A stretch of 64,000 nucleotides of DNA from Microbacterium salitolerans (lineage in GTDB: Bacteria > Actinomycetota > Actinomycetes > Actinomycetales > Microbacteriaceae), in NCBI RefSeq assembly GCF_019720895.1, contig NZ_JAHKSH010000002.1, forward strand, positions 558,001-622,000, in the 5' to 3' direction. Under the pieces are notes generated by a model that saw only the letters and a list, made by a program, of their open reading frames with translations, was not told the DNA's origin and ran no database searches. The first letter of the stretch is position 1, and each line of letters starts with the position of its first letter. The translations under genes were made by a program, and so were the position numbers. Positions 9,873 through 19,900 of the stretch are shown here, piece after piece.

Positions 9873-12497
9873 TCAGTGGGCGGCCTCGTTCCAGTCGGCG
9901 CCGTGGCCGACCTGCACCGACAGCGGCACCGTGAGCGCCGCGGCGTCGCCCATGCCGCGGCGCACGATCTCTTCGACCTGATCCCACTCGCCATGGGCCA
10001 CTTCGACCACGACTTCGTCGTGGATCTGCAAGAGCAGGCGCGAATCCAGCTCGCGGAGGTCCTCATGGATCCGGAACAGCGCGATCTTCATGATGTCGGC
10101 CGCGCTCCCCTGGATCGGCGCGTTGAGGGCAGCGCGCTCGGCGTTCTCACGCAGCACCCGGTTGGGGCTCGTGAGGTCGGGGAACGGACGGCGGCGACCG
10201 AAGATGGTCTCGGTGTACCCGTCCTCGCGGGCCTTCTCGACGGACGCGCGCAGGTAGTCGCGCACGGCACCGAAGCGCTCGAAGTAGCCGAGCATAAGCT
10301 GCTTCGCCTCCTTCTGCTCGATGCCGAGCTGCTTCGCGAGCCCGAATGCCGAGAGTCCGTAGACGAGGCCGTACGACATCGCCTTGACCTTGCTGCGCAT
10401 CTCGCTCGAGACGTCTTCGGGAGCGACGCCGAACACCTGCGCGCCGACGAATCTGTGCAGGTCCTCGCCGGCATTGAATGCCTCGACGAGGCCGGGGTCG
10501 CCCGACAGATGCGCCATGATGCGCATCTCGATCTGCGAGTAGTCGGCTGTCAGAAGCGTCTCATAGCCGGCGCCGACCTCGAACGCCGCGCGGATGCGGC
10601 GCGATTCCTCGGTGCGAACCGGAATGTTCTGCAGATTCGGGTCGGTGCTCGACAGGCGCCCCGTCTGGCTGCCGGTCTGCACGTAGGTGGTGTGGATGCG
10701 CCCGGTGTCGTCGATCGCCTGGTCGAGGCCGTCGATGATCTGCTTGAGCTTCGATGCCTCACGGTGCGTCAGCAGCTGCGCGAGGAAGGGGTGGCCGGTC
10801 TTGACCTGCAGGTCGGCGAGGGCGTTCGCGTCGGTCGTGTAGCCCGTCTTCGTCTTTCGCGTCTTCGGCAGGTCGAGCTCTTCGAACAGAACCTGCTGCA
10901 GCTGCTTCGGCGACCCGAGGTTCACCTCGTGGCCGATCTCGGCGTATGCCTGTTCGGCGATCGACGCGATGCGCTCGCCGAGCTCCGAGGAGAAGCCGGA
11001 GAGCTTCTCGTGCGACACCGCGACCCCCGCGACCTCCATGTCTGCCAGCGCGATGAGGGTCGGCATCTCGATCTCGTCGAGGACCGCGCGGGCGCGCTCG
11101 GGGAGCTCTGCCACCACCGCGTCCGCGGCGCGCAGGGCGTACCAGCTGAGCTGACCCGGCGTCGCGCCATCCTGCTCTGGCACGAGCTGGTTCGGATCGG
11201 CTTCGGGGAGTCGTTCGCCCAGGTAGCGATCGACCAGGTGACCGAGCGTCTTGTCGGGGAACGCCGGCCGCGCAATCCATCCGGCGATCAGGGCGTCGTA
11301 CCGCAGTCCTCGCACCTCGACACCCGCGCGCCGAAGCGCCTTGACCTGCGTCTTCGCGTCGCACATCACCTTCGGCGACGGCGATGCGAACCACCCGGCG
11401 ACGGCGTCGCGGACGTCATCCGACCAATCGGCCTCGACCGCCGCGTCCGCCGTCGCCAGGCCGAGGCGCGTCGGGAGCCCCGCGGCCATGAGCACCGTGA
11501 CGCCCACGGGACGGTCGGGGTCGGTGAACCACGCCCCCAGCGCGGAGGCATCGAGCTCTTCGACCGCGGGGGCCTCCAGCTGCGGTTCCGCCGGCACATC
11601 GGCGTCGCCTCCCATCGCCTCGAGAACGCGCGCGAGAAGCGATCGGAACTCGAGCTTCGAGAAGATGTCGCGGACCGCCTGATCGTTCGCGGCGACGATC
11701 TCGAGTGCGTCGAGCTCAACCGGGATGTCCATGTCGTCGAGCAGACGATTGAGCCGGCGATTGCGGCGGACGTCCTCGACGTGGTCCCGCAGATTCTGCC
11801 CCACGACGCCCTTGATCGACTCGGCACCCTCGAGGATCGCGTCGAGCGAACCGAACTGCGTCAGCCACTTGACGGCGGTCTTCTCTCCGACCTTCGGCAC
11901 ACCGGGGAGGTTGTCGGCCTTCTCGCCGACGAGCGCCGCGACATCCGGGTACTGCTCGGGCGGGACACCGTAGCGCTCCTCGACGGCGGGCGGGTCGTAG
12001 CGCTTGAGCTTCGACACTCCCTGCACCGACGGATACAGCAGCGTGACGCGTTCGTTGACGAGCTGAATCGAGTCGCGGTCACCCGAGCAGACGAGCACGT
12101 CGTAGCCCCCCTCGGAGCCGCGGCGCGCGAGGGTCGCGAGGATGTCGTCGGCTTCGAAGCCGTCCTTCTCCAGCACCGTCACGTTCATGGCCGCGAGGCA
12201 CTCCTTGAGGAGCGGGATCTGGCCCTTGAACTCAGACGGCGTCTCCTGGCGCCCCTCCTTGTAGTCGGGGTACACCTCCTTGCGGAACGTCTTGTCCGAG
12301 ACGTCGAACGCCACGGCGACGTGCGTCGGCTTCTCGTTCTTCAGAAGGTTGATGAACATCGACAGGAACCCATGGATCCCGTTGGTGTGCTGGCCCTCCC
12401 TGTTCTGGAAGGTGTCGACCGGCAGCGCGAAGAAGGCGCGGAAGGCGAGCGAATGGCCGTCGACGATGAGCAGAGTAGGCTTCGTGGGGTCCGTCAC
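9873..12497 (-). CDS. polA: DNA polymerase I
   Basis: Repair and Okazaki-processing polymerase, 874 aa. The N-terminal 5'-3' exonuclease/FEN domain spans about residues 1-290 (LLIVDGHSLAFRAF at the start, DRDSIQLV, VGEKADNLPGVPKVGEKTA). The middle domain lacks the DxE metal ligands of a 3'-5' proofreading exonuclease, as in other actinobacterial Pol I. The C-terminal polymerase domain has motif A DYSQIEMRIMAH, O-helix RSKVKAMSYGLVYG and motif C LLQIHDEVVVEV. GTG 12497 was chosen because homologues start at this VTDPTKPTLL position. The GGAGG just before it is too close to serve normally, while TACCCT six bases upstream fits leaderless transcription. It is divergent from the hotdog thioesterase. 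Confidence 0.98.
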   Translation of the reverse strand: MTDPTKPTLLIVDGHSLAFRAFFALPVDTFQNREGQHTNGIHGFLSMFINLLKNEKPTHVAVAFDVSDKTFRKEVYPDYKEGRQETPSEFKGQIPLLKECLAAMNVTVLEKDGFEADDILATLARRGSEGGYDVLVCSGDRDSIQLVNERVTLLYPSVQGVSKLKRYDPPAVEERYGVPPEQYPDVAALVGEKADNLPGVPKVGEKTAVKWLTQFGSLDAILEGAESIKGVVGQNLRDHVEDVRRNRRLNRLLDDMDIPVELDALEIVAANDQAVRDIFSKLEFRSLLARVLEAMGGDADVPAEPQLEAPAVEELDASALGAWFTDPDRPVGVTVLMAAGLPTRLGLATADAAVEADWSDDVRDAVAGWFASPSPKVMCDAKTQVKALRRAGVEVRGLRYDALIAGWIARPAFPDKTLGHLVDRYLGERLPEADPNQLVPEQDGATPGQLSWYALRAADAVVAELPERARAVLDEIEMPTLIALADMEVAGVAVSHEKLSGFSSELGERIASIAEQAYAEIGHEVNLGSPKQLQQVLFEELDLPKTRKTKTGYTTDANALADLQVKTGHPFLAQLLTHREASKLKQIIDGLDQAIDDTGRIHTTYVQTGSQTGRLSSTDPNLQNIPVRTEESRRIRAAFEVGAGYETLLTADYSQIEMRIMAHLSGDPGLVEAFNAGEDLHRFVGAQVFGVAPEDVSSEMRSKVKAMSYGLVYGLSAFGLAKQLGIEQKEAKQLMLGYFERFGAVRDYLRASVEKAREDGYTETIFGRRRPFPDLTSPNRVLRENAERAALNAPIQGSAADIMKIALFRIHEDLRELDSRLLLQIHDEVVVEVAHGEWDQVEEIVRRGMGDAAALTVPLSVQVGHGADWNEAAH

Positions 12498-12503
12498 CCC
12501 TCC

Positions 12504-12509
12504 AGGGTA
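12504..12509 (-). promoter_or_regulatory. Candidate leaderless -10 (TACCCT) for polA
   Basis: TACCCT is followed by GGAGGG and then the GTG start at 12497, a six-base gap. The purine run abuts the start codon, so either an unusually short-spaced ribosome binding site or a leaderless mRNA is used. No clear -35. Confidence 0.4.
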
Positions 12510-12555
12510 TGCGGGACCCCCGACATTCGATGCACGACCCCCGAAGGACCAGCCG

Positions 12556-12981
12556 ATGACCGCTGATGCGCAGACGATCCCCGACGGACTCCAGTGGGTG
12601 GCAGATCGCGGTCTCGGAGCTCTCGCCGAGCGCATGGGGATCGAGTTCCTCGAGTTCGCTTCCGATCGCGCCGTCGCGACGATGCCGGTCGAGGGCAACA
12701 CGCAGCCCGTCGGCCTGCTGCATGGCGGTGCCTACGTCGTGCTCGGCGAGTCCCTCGGCTCCATGGCGGCCAACTTCCACGCGGGGCCTGGTCGTCTCGC
12801 TGTCGGCCTCGACATCAACGCAACGCACACGGCGTCGGCGACATCCGGGATCGTCACCGGCACGTGCACGGCCATCCATCTCGGCCGCTCTGTGGCTGTG
12901 CATGAGATCGTCGTCACCGACGCGAGCGGTCGGCGCTGCTCGACCGTGCGCATTACGAACCTCATCAAGGATCTCCCCTGA
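12556..12981 (+). CDS. PaaI-type hotdog-fold thioesterase
   Basis: Predicted acyl-CoA thioesterase of 141 aa with a single hotdog domain. The segment LLHGGAYVVLGESLGSMA near residues 55-72 is the conserved helix and HGG loop, with Glu as the likely catalytic residue. ATG 12556 follows AAGGA with good spacing. It is divergent from polA across 58 bases and ends at a strong bidirectional terminator. In some relatives this family hydrolyses phenylacetyl- or dihydroxynaphthoyl-CoA; no substrate evidence is visible here. Confidence 0.92.
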   Translation: MTADAQTIPDGLQWVADRGLGALAERMGIEFLEFASDRAVATMPVEGNTQPVGLLHGGAYVVLGESLGSMAANFHAGPGRLAVGLDINATHTASATSGIVTGTCTAIHLGRSVAVHEIVVTDASGRRCSTVRITNLIKDLP

Positions 12982-13002
12982 CGGATCCGTCTGCCGAGAC
13001 GA

Positions 13003-13043
13003 CGAGAGGCGCGCCCCGGCAGAAAGCCGAGGCGCGCCTCTCG
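13003..13043. terminator. Bidirectional terminator between thioesterase and pdtaR
   Basis: A perfect 13-bp stem pairs 13003-13015 with 13031-13043, and an inner CGGC/GCCG stem (13017-13020, 13026-13029) closes a five-base AGAAA loop. It lies 21 bases after one convergent stop and 14 after the other. Confidence 0.88.
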
Positions 13044-13057
13044 TATCGGAGTGCGGG

Positions 13058-13672
13058 TCACTCGCCCTTCGGCGAGAGCTGCTCAATGATGGCCTTCGCG
13101 ACGTCCTGCATCGTGAGGCGTCGATCCATCGAGGCCTTCTGGATCCAGCGGAACGCCTCGGGCTCGCTGAGGCCCATCTTCTCGTTGAGGAGACCCTTGG
13201 CGCGATCGACGAGCTTGCGGGTCTCGAAGCGCTCGACCATGTCGGCGACCTCGGCCTCGAGCGTGATGATCTGCTCGTAGCGCGCCAACGCGATCTCGAT
13301 CGCCGGGAGCAGGTCGTTCGGGGTGAACGGCTTCACGACGTACGCGAGCGCGCCCGCCTCGGTCGCACGCTCGACGAGCTCCTTCTGGCTGAACGCGGTG
13401 AGCAGCACCACGGGGGCCACATGGTCGCGCGTCAGCCTCTCGGCCGCCGAGATGCCGTCCAGCTGGGGCATCTTCACATCCATGACGACCAGATCAGGCC
13501 GCAGCTCGGTCGCGAGCTGCACCGCCGTCTCGCCGTCTCCGGCCTCGCCGACCACGTCGTATCCGTTGTCCCGCAGGATCTCGACGATGTCCATACGGAT
13601 CAGCGACTCGTCTTCTGCGACCACCACGCGACGCGGCGCTCCGGCTGCGTTCTCGTTCTGCTCTTCGCTCAC
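13058..13672 (-). CDS. pdtaR: ANTAR-domain response regulator (PdtaR-like)
   Basis: Response regulator that, when phosphorylated, binds RNA and can suppress transcription termination. The protein is 204 aa. The receiver domain spans residues about 15-130, with acidic pocket EDE at 20-22, phosphoacceptor Asp65 in VVMDVKMP, and Lys in VVKPF. The C-terminal ANTAR domain (about 140-198) carries ETRKLVDRAKGLLNEKMG. Matches mycobacterial PdtaR (Rv1626) in layout; its sensor kinase PdtaS is not in the window. GTG 13672 is chosen because TAGGAT lies seven bases upstream; an ATG three codons earlier (13681) has no usable ribosome binding site. Confidence 0.95.
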   Translation of the reverse strand: MSEEQNENAAGAPRRVVVAEDESLIRMDIVEILRDNGYDVVGEAGDGETAVQLATELRPDLVVMDVKMPQLDGISAAERLTRDHVAPVVLLTAFSQKELVERATEAGALAYVVKPFTPNDLLPAIEIALARYEQIITLEAEVADMVERFETRKLVDRAKGLLNEKMGLSEPEAFRWIQKASMDRRLTMQDVAKAIIEQLSPKGE

Positions 13673-13679
13673 GTGATCC

Positions 13680-13685
13680 ATCCTA
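13680..13685 (-). promoter_or_regulatory. Candidate leaderless -10 (TAGGAT) for pdtaR
   Basis: TAGGAT is separated from GTG 13672 by seven bases. If the site is used, the alternative ATG at 13681 would lie within the promoter and could not be the start. Confidence 0.4.
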
Positions 13686-13755
13686 TGACGCGCGCCTGGC
13701 CGTTCGCCGTCATGCGAACCGGCGCGCTGGCGCTTCGCATCCTTCTGCCGTTCCG

Positions 13756-13838
13756 TGCCGGTGGTGGGACTCGAACCCACACGTCCTCGCGGACAGCGCA
13801 TTTTGAGTGCGCCGCGTCTGCCATTCCGCCACACCGGC
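13756..13838 (-). tRNA. tRNA-Leu (CAA anticodon)
   Basis: Class II tRNA of 83 nt including the discriminator A, with acceptor stem GCCGGTG/CACCGGC and anticodon stem GCGCA/TGCGC around loop CTCAAAA (anticodon CAA, reading UUG). It has a long variable arm TGTCCGCGAGGACG and the T-loop GTTCGAGTC. CCA is not encoded. It lies 39 bases downstream of pyk on the same strand. Confidence 0.97.
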
Positions 13839-13877
13839 CCGGACGACGACCCTCGCGGATCGCCGCCCGTCGCCTGC

Positions 13878-15320
13878 CTACTTCTGGTAGGCCGGAGCCG
13901 CGCCGTGCATCGCGTCGCCGACGCGGTGCACTCGCAGATCGTTCGTGGATCCTGCGATTCCGGGAGGGGATCCGGAGATGACGATCACCTTGTCGCCGAC
14001 GCGCGCGAGGTCGTTGGAGAGCAGGTAGTCGTCGACCTGCAGGAACATGCGGTCGGTGTGCTCGACGAGGTCGACGATCGCGGAGCGGATGCCCCACGTG
14101 AGCTGCATGCGACGCTGCGTCTCCTCTTCGATCGTGAACGCGATCATCGGGCGCGACGAACGCAGACGCGACATCCGGCGCGCCGAGTCGCCGGTCTGCG
14201 TGAAGATGCAGAGATACTTCGCGTCGACGAAGTCGGCCACGTCGACCGCGGCGAGAGTGATCGCGCCGCCCTGGGTGCGCGGACGCGTCGTCAGCGACTC
14301 GATGCGATCGAGGCCGTGCTCCTCCGTCGACTCCACGATCCGCGCCATGGTCTGCACCGTGACGACCGGGTACGCACCCACGCTGGTCTCACCCGAGAGC
14401 ATGACCGCGTCGGCCCCGTCGAGGACTGCGTTCGCGACGTCGCTCGTCTCCGCGCGCGTCGGCACGGGGTTCTGGATCATCGACTCGAGCATCTGCGTGG
14501 CGACGATGACGGGCTTCGCGAGACGGCGGGCCAGCGAGACCGCGCGCTTCTGCACGATCGGGACCGCTTCCAGCGGGAGCTCGACACCCAGGTCGCCACG
14601 GGCGACCATGATGCCGTCGAACGCCTCGACGATCTCCTCGAGGACGTCGACCGCCTGCGGCTTCTCGATCTTGGCGATGATCGGGACGCGACGGCCCTCT
14701 TCGGCCATGATGACGTGAGCGCGCTGGACGTCCTTCGCGCTGCGCACGAACGAGAGCGCGATGATGTCGGCGCCCTTCCGCAGCGCCCAGCGCAGATCCG
14801 ACTCGTCCTTCTCGCTGAGCGCGGGGACGTTGACGGCGACGCCGGGCAGGTTGATGCCCTTGTTGTTGCTCACCGGACCGCCGACGATCACCTTCGTCGT
14901 CACCGTCACGCCGTCGGTCTCGACGACCTCGACGCGGACCTTGCCGTCGTCGATGAGGAGGAAGTCGCCGGGGGCGACGTCCTGAGCGAGCCCCTTGAAC
15001 GTCGTGCCGACGAGCTCCTTCGTGCCCTCGACGTCTTCCATCGTGATCTTGAAGATGTCGCCGGGCGCGAGGTGGTGCGGCCCGTCGGCGAACGTGCCGA
15101 GCCGGATCTTCGGCCCCTGCAGGTCCGCGAGGATCGCGACCGGGCGGCCCGCCTCGGCGGCCGCGCTGCGCACGTTCTCGAAGTTGTTGTCGTGAACGGA
15201 GTAGTCACCGTGGCTGAGGTTGAAGCGCGCGACATCGAGTCCCGCGTCAATCAGCTCCCGGACTGTCTCCTTGGTCGAGGTCGCCGGCCCGAGGGTCGCG
15301 ACGATCTTGGCTCGTCTCAC
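13878..15320 (-). CDS. pyk: Pyruvate kinase
   Basis: Converts phosphoenolpyruvate and ADP to pyruvate and ATP, the last glycolytic step. The protein is 480 aa, a full-length class II-like tetrameric enzyme. Seen: N-terminal RRAKIVATLGPAT, the active-site lysine region IIAKIEKPQAVD, metal-binding MVARGDLGVELP, and TQMLESMIQNPVPTRAE. The C-terminal domain ends without an extra PEP-utiliser domain. GTG 15320 follows GGAAGG at seven bases; an ATG nine codons upstream is less well placed. Single gene between gltD and tRNA-Leu on the minus strand. Confidence 0.98.
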   Translation of the reverse strand: MRRAKIVATLGPATSTKETVRELIDAGLDVARFNLSHGDYSVHDNNFENVRSAAAEAGRPVAILADLQGPKIRLGTFADGPHHLAPGDIFKITMEDVEGTKELVGTTFKGLAQDVAPGDFLLIDDGKVRVEVVETDGVTVTTKVIVGGPVSNNKGINLPGVAVNVPALSEKDESDLRWALRKGADIIALSFVRSAKDVQRAHVIMAEEGRRVPIIAKIEKPQAVDVLEEIVEAFDGIMVARGDLGVELPLEAVPIVQKRAVSLARRLAKPVIVATQMLESMIQNPVPTRAETSDVANAVLDGADAVMLSGETSVGAYPVVTVQTMARIVESTEEHGLDRIESLTTRPRTQGGAITLAAVDVADFVDAKYLCIFTQTGDSARRMSRLRSSRPMIAFTIEEETQRRMQLTWGIRSAIVDLVEHTDRMFLQVDDYLLSNDLARVGDKVIVISGSPPGIAGSTNDLRVHRVGDAMHGAAPAYQK

Positions 15321-15414
15321 AGAATCGCCTTCCGCACTGCTGGGCATTCCTGCCCTGTGGCTGGTGTGATGCGCTCGGCCGGGCGGTCGGGAACCGCACG
15401 TGCCCGTAGACGCC

Positions 15415-15460
15415 GGAAACCCCGAACGCGCTTCTCACACTACGCGCATTCGGGGTCTCC
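15415..15460 (-). terminator. Terminator after gltD
   Basis: Arms 15415-15431 and 15444-15460 form a 17-bp stem whose two imperfections are wobble-compatible, with a 12-base loop. It lies 32 bases beyond the gltD stop and upstream of pyk. Confidence 0.75.
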
Positions 15461-15491
15461 GTGCGACGCGAGTGCGCCGCCTGTGGGGCTC

Positions 15492-16949
15492 TCAGACGTG
15501 CATGCCGACGTCCGTCGGCTTCACGGGAGCGGGGAGGAACGTCTCCCCCATGAGGTGCTCGTCGACCTTCGACGCGGCCGCACGGCCCTCCGCGATCGCC
15601 CACACGATGAGCGACTGCCCGCGGCCGGCATCGCCCGCCACGAAGATGCCCTTGTCGGCCGTCTCATAGCGATCGTCGCGCTCGACGGCACCGCGGTCGG
15701 TGAAGCGCGTCGACAGCTGGTCCTCGAGCAGCGTGCGCTCAGGGCCGGTGAAGCCCATCGCGATGAGGACGAGGTCCGCCGGGATCTCGCGCTCGGTCCC
15801 GCTCTTCGGGAGGCGTCGTCCGTCGATGTACTCGGTCTCGGCCACGCGCAGCGCGCGCACCTCGCCGGCCTCGTTGCCGAGGAACTCGACAGTCGATGCG
15901 AGGAACTGGCGCTCCCCGCCCTCCTCGTGGGCAGACGACACCTCGAACACCGTCGGATCCGTCGGCCACGGCTGGTGATCGGGGCGCGTCTCGCTCGGCT
16001 GCGTGCCGATCGCGAGGTTCGTCACGCTGAGCGCCCCGTGGCGATGCGCCGTTCCGATGCAGTCGGCGCCGGTGTCGCCGCCGCCGATGACGACGACGTG
16101 CTTGCCCTCTGCCGAGATCTGGTTCGGCACCTGGTCACCCGCGCCGGCCCTGTTCGACTCGACGAGGTACTCCATCGCGAAGTGCACACCGTCGAGATCG
16201 CGACCCGGAATCGGCAGATCGCGCGGGATCGTCGCCCCCGTCGCCACCACGATCGCGTCGTACCGCGCGCGGAGGTCGGCCCATGTGATGTCCTCGCCGA
16301 TCGTGACGCCGGCGCGGAATCGCGTGCCCTCGTCGCGCATCTGGCGCAGACGCGCGTCGAGATGCTTCTTCTCCATCTTGAAGTCGGGGATCCCGTATCG
16401 CAGGAGACCGCCGATGCGATCGTCTCGCTCGTACACGGCGACCGTGTGGCCGGCGCGGGTGAGCTGCTGCGCCGCCGCGAGTCCCGCGGGTCCGGATCCG
16501 ACGACCGCGACCGTCTTTCCGGTGAGGCGTGTCGGAGGCTTGGGCTCGACCCAGCCGTTCACCATCGCCTCGTCGATGATCGAGACCTCGACCTGCTTGA
16601 TCGTGACGGCCGGCTGGTTGATCCCGAGGACGCACGAGCTCTCGCACGGTGCGGGGCAGAGGCGTCCCGTGAACTCCGGGAAGTTGTTCGTCGCGTGCAG
16701 GCGGTCGATCGCGGCGCGACCCTCGCCCTTCCAGGTGAGGTCGTTCCACTCGGGGATCAGGTTGCCGAGCGGGCAGCCCTGTTGGCAGAACGGCACACCG
16801 CAGTCCATGCAGCGGCCCGCCTGACGTGTGAGCACCGCCTTATCGCCGGGCTCGTACACCTCTTTCCAGTCCATGATGCGCACGGGCACCGGCCGGCGTG
16901 CGGGGAGCTCTCGCTCCGTCACCTTCAGAAAGCCCTTGGGATCAGCCAC
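15492..16949 (-). CDS. gltD: Glutamate synthase (NADPH) small subunit
   Basis: FAD- and Fe-S-containing subunit that passes NADPH electrons to GltB for glutamate synthesis. The protein is 485 aa. The N-terminal cysteine clusters are [17 protein letters not shown] and [12 protein letters not shown]; the FAD site is [15 protein letters not shown] and the NADPH site [12 protein letters not shown]. Start is GTG 16949, which overlaps the gltB stop by eight bases with GGAGGTGA upstream, so translation is coupled. A hairpin terminator follows. Confidence 0.98.
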   Translation of the reverse strand: MADPKGFLKVTERELPARRPVPVRIMDWKEVYEPGDKAVLTRQAGRCMDCGVPFCQQGCPLGNLIPEWNDLTWKGEGRAAIDRLHATNNFPEFTGRLCPAPCESSCVLGINQPAVTIKQVEVSIIDEAMVNGWVEPKPPTRLTGKTVAVVGSGPAGLAAAQQLTRAGHTVAVYERDDRIGGLLRYGIPDFKMEKKHLDARLRQMRDEGTRFRAGVTIGEDITWADLRARYDAIVVATGATIPRDLPIPGRDLDGVHFAMEYLVESNRAGAGDQVPNQISAEGKHVVVIGGGDTGADCIGTAHRHGALSVTNLAIGTQPSETRPDHQPWPTDPTVFEVSSAHEEGGERQFLASTVEFLGNEAGEVRALRVAETEYIDGRRLPKSGTEREIPADLVLIAMGFTGPERTLLEDQLSTRFTDRGAVERDDRYETADKGIFVAGDAGRGQSLIVWAIAEGRAAASKVDEHLMGETFLPAPVKPTDVGMHV

Positions 16950-19900
16950 CGGTCACCTCCAGGATCCGGTTCCAGACGACGTCGCCGTCGGGGTCGAGCC
17001 CCTCATCGGCGGCGTCCTGGCGCGTCTTCTGCACGGCGGCGTAATCACGCGGAAGCACCCGCACGAAGTTCGCCACCTCGTTGTCAAAGTCGTCGAGCAG
17101 GCTCTTCGCCAGCTCGGATTCGGTCTCGCCGATGTGTCGCTCGAGCATGTCGCGGAGGATCTCGACGTCGCCGGAACCCAGCTCGCCGAGCGTCAGCTCG
17201 CCCGAGGCCAGGGCCTGCGTGTTCACCTTCTCGCTGTCGAGACGGTACACGTACGCCGTGCCGCCCGACATGCCCGCACCCAGATTGCGTCCGGTCTCGC
17301 CGAGGATCACAGCGAGCCCGCCGGTCATGTACTCGAGCGCGTGGTCGCCCACGCCTTCGACGACGGCGACGGCACCCGAGTTGCGGACGAGGAAGCGCTC
17401 GCCCACGACGCCGCGGAGGAACAGGGACCCCTGCGTCGCGCCGTAGCCGATGACGTTGCCGGCGATGACGTTCTTCGACGCGTCGAAGGTCGCGCTGCGC
17501 GGAGGCCGCACGATGATCTGACCCCCGGAGAGGCCCTTGCCGACGTAGTCGTTCGAGTCGCCCTCGAGGCGCAGCGTGATGCCGCCCGGGAGGAACGCGC
17601 CGAACGACTGCCCGGCCGAACCCGTCAGGTTCACCGTGATCGCACCGGCGGGCAGGCCGTGCTCGCCGTGCGCCTTCGTGACCTCGTGCCCCAGCATCGT
17701 GCCCACGGCGCGCGCGGTGTTGCGGACCGGGAGGTCGATCGCGACGTCGCCGCCGGAAGCGATGACATCCTGTGCCCGCGCGATGAGCTGCACGTCGAAG
17801 TGCTCGGCGAGCTCATGATCCTGCTCTCGGGCGTGCGCACGCGGCTCCGACGCATCGAAGGCCGGGCCGTGCAGGATCGGCGAGAGATCGAGTCCGTCGG
17901 CCTTCCAGTGCGCGATCGCACGGTTGAGGTCGAGCGCATCGACATGGCCGATCGCCTCGTCGAGGGAACGGAAGCCGAGCTCGGCGAGGTACTCGCGCAC
18001 CTCCTGCGCGATGAACTCCATGAAGTTCACGACGTGCTCCGCCTTGCCCGTGAAGCGCTCGCGCAGCACCGGGTTCTGCGTCGCCACGCCCACGGGGCAC
18101 GTGTCGAGGTGGCACACGCGCATCATGATGCAGCCCTCGACGACCAGCGGCGCCGTCGCGAAGCCGTACTCCTCCGCGCCCAGGAGCGCGGCGATCACGA
18201 CGTCACGGCCGGTCTTCATCTGGCCGTCGACCTGCACGACGACGCGGTCGCGCATGCCATTGAGCATGAGCGTCTGCTGCGTCTCGGCGAGGCCGAGCTC
18301 CCACGGGGTCCCCGCGTGCTTGAGCGAGTTCAGCGGGCTCGCGCCCGTGCCGCCGTCGTGGCCGGAGACGAGGATGACATCGCTCAGCGCCTTCGCGACG
18401 CCGGCCGCGACAGCGCCGATGCCCGACTGGCTCACGAGCTTCGTGTGGATGCGCGCGGAGGGATTCGCGCGCTTCAGGTCGAAGATCAGCTGCTTGAGAT
18501 CCTCGATCGAGTAGATGTCGTGGTGCGGCGGCGGCGAGATGAGACCGACGCCCGGCGTCGAGTGGCGCGTCCGCGCGACCCACGGGTAGACCTTGCCCGG
18601 CGGCAGCTGACCGCCCTCGCCGGGCTTGGCGCCCTGTGCGAGCTTGATCTGGATGTCGTCGGAGTGCGTCAGGTACATGCTCGTGACGCCGAAGCGGCCC
18701 GACGCGACCTGCTTGATCGCGCTGCGGCGCTCCGGGTCGAGCAGACGGTCGACGTCCTCGCCGCCTTCACCGGTGTTCGAGCGCGCACCGAGCCTGTTCA
18801 TGGCGATCGCGAGTGTCTCATGCGCCTCGCGAGAGATGGATCCATAGCTCATCGCGCCCGTCGAGAAGCGCTTCACGATCGACGAGACCGGCTCGACCTC
18901 ATCGAGCGGCACCGGTCGGCGATCACCCGCACGGAAGTCGAAGAGACCCCGGAGGGTCTTCAGCTCGGCGGCCTGGTCGTCGACGAGCTTCGTGTACTGA
19001 CGGAAGACGTCGTAGCGCCGGGTGCGGGTCGAGTGCTGCAGGCGGAACACCGTCTCAGGATTGAAGAGGTGCGGCGAGCCGTCGCGACGCCACTGGTACT
19101 CGCCGCCGGTCCACAGTCGCTCGTGCACCCGCGGCGCACGGTCCTCGGGGTACGCGAAGGCGTGGCGCTCGGCCGTCTCGCGCGCGATCGCCTTCAGACC
19201 GACGCCCTCGATCTTCGTCTCGGTTCCCGTGAAGTACTTCGCGATGAGATCGCTGGACAGGCCGACCGCCTCGAACACCTGCGCGCCGGCGTACGACGAC
19301 ACGCTCGAGATGCCGATCTTCGACATGATCTTCAGCACGCCCTTGCCGAGCGCGTAGATGAGGTTCTTGACGGCCTTCTCGGGGCTCACACCCGTGACGG
19401 AGCCGCTGCGCACCAGGTGCTCGACGGTTTCCATCGCGAGATACGGGTTGACCGCGGTCGCACCGTATCCGAGCAGGACGGCGACGTGATGCACCTCGCG
19501 TACGTCGCCCGCCTCGACGACGAGCCCGACCTTCATGCGGGTCGCGTTGCGGATCAGGTGGTGGTGCACGGCCGACACGGCGAGAAGCGACGGGATCGGC
19601 GCCAGGTCCTGGTTCGAATCGCGATCGCTGATCACGATGAACTCGGCGCCGTCCTCGATGGCGCGATCGACCTCGGCGCACATGCGCTGGAGGCGCTTCT
19701 CCATGCCCGCCGCTCCCGCGGAGACGCGGTAGAGAGCCGGCACCGTGACGGACGTGCGCCCGGGAAGCGCGCTGTCGATGTGCTGGATCTTCGCCAGCTC
19801 ATCGTTGTCGATCACCGGGAAGTCGAGGCCGACTCCGCGCGCGTGCGTCGGACCCCACGTGAGGAGGTTGCCCTCGGGGCCGAGACTCAGCCGCAGGCTC

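Noticed and set aside
8856-12566. Long plus-strand open frame opposite polA and the DUF885 gene
   Set aside because: Antisense shadow of two clear genes; it spans a gene boundary and has no recognisable motif.
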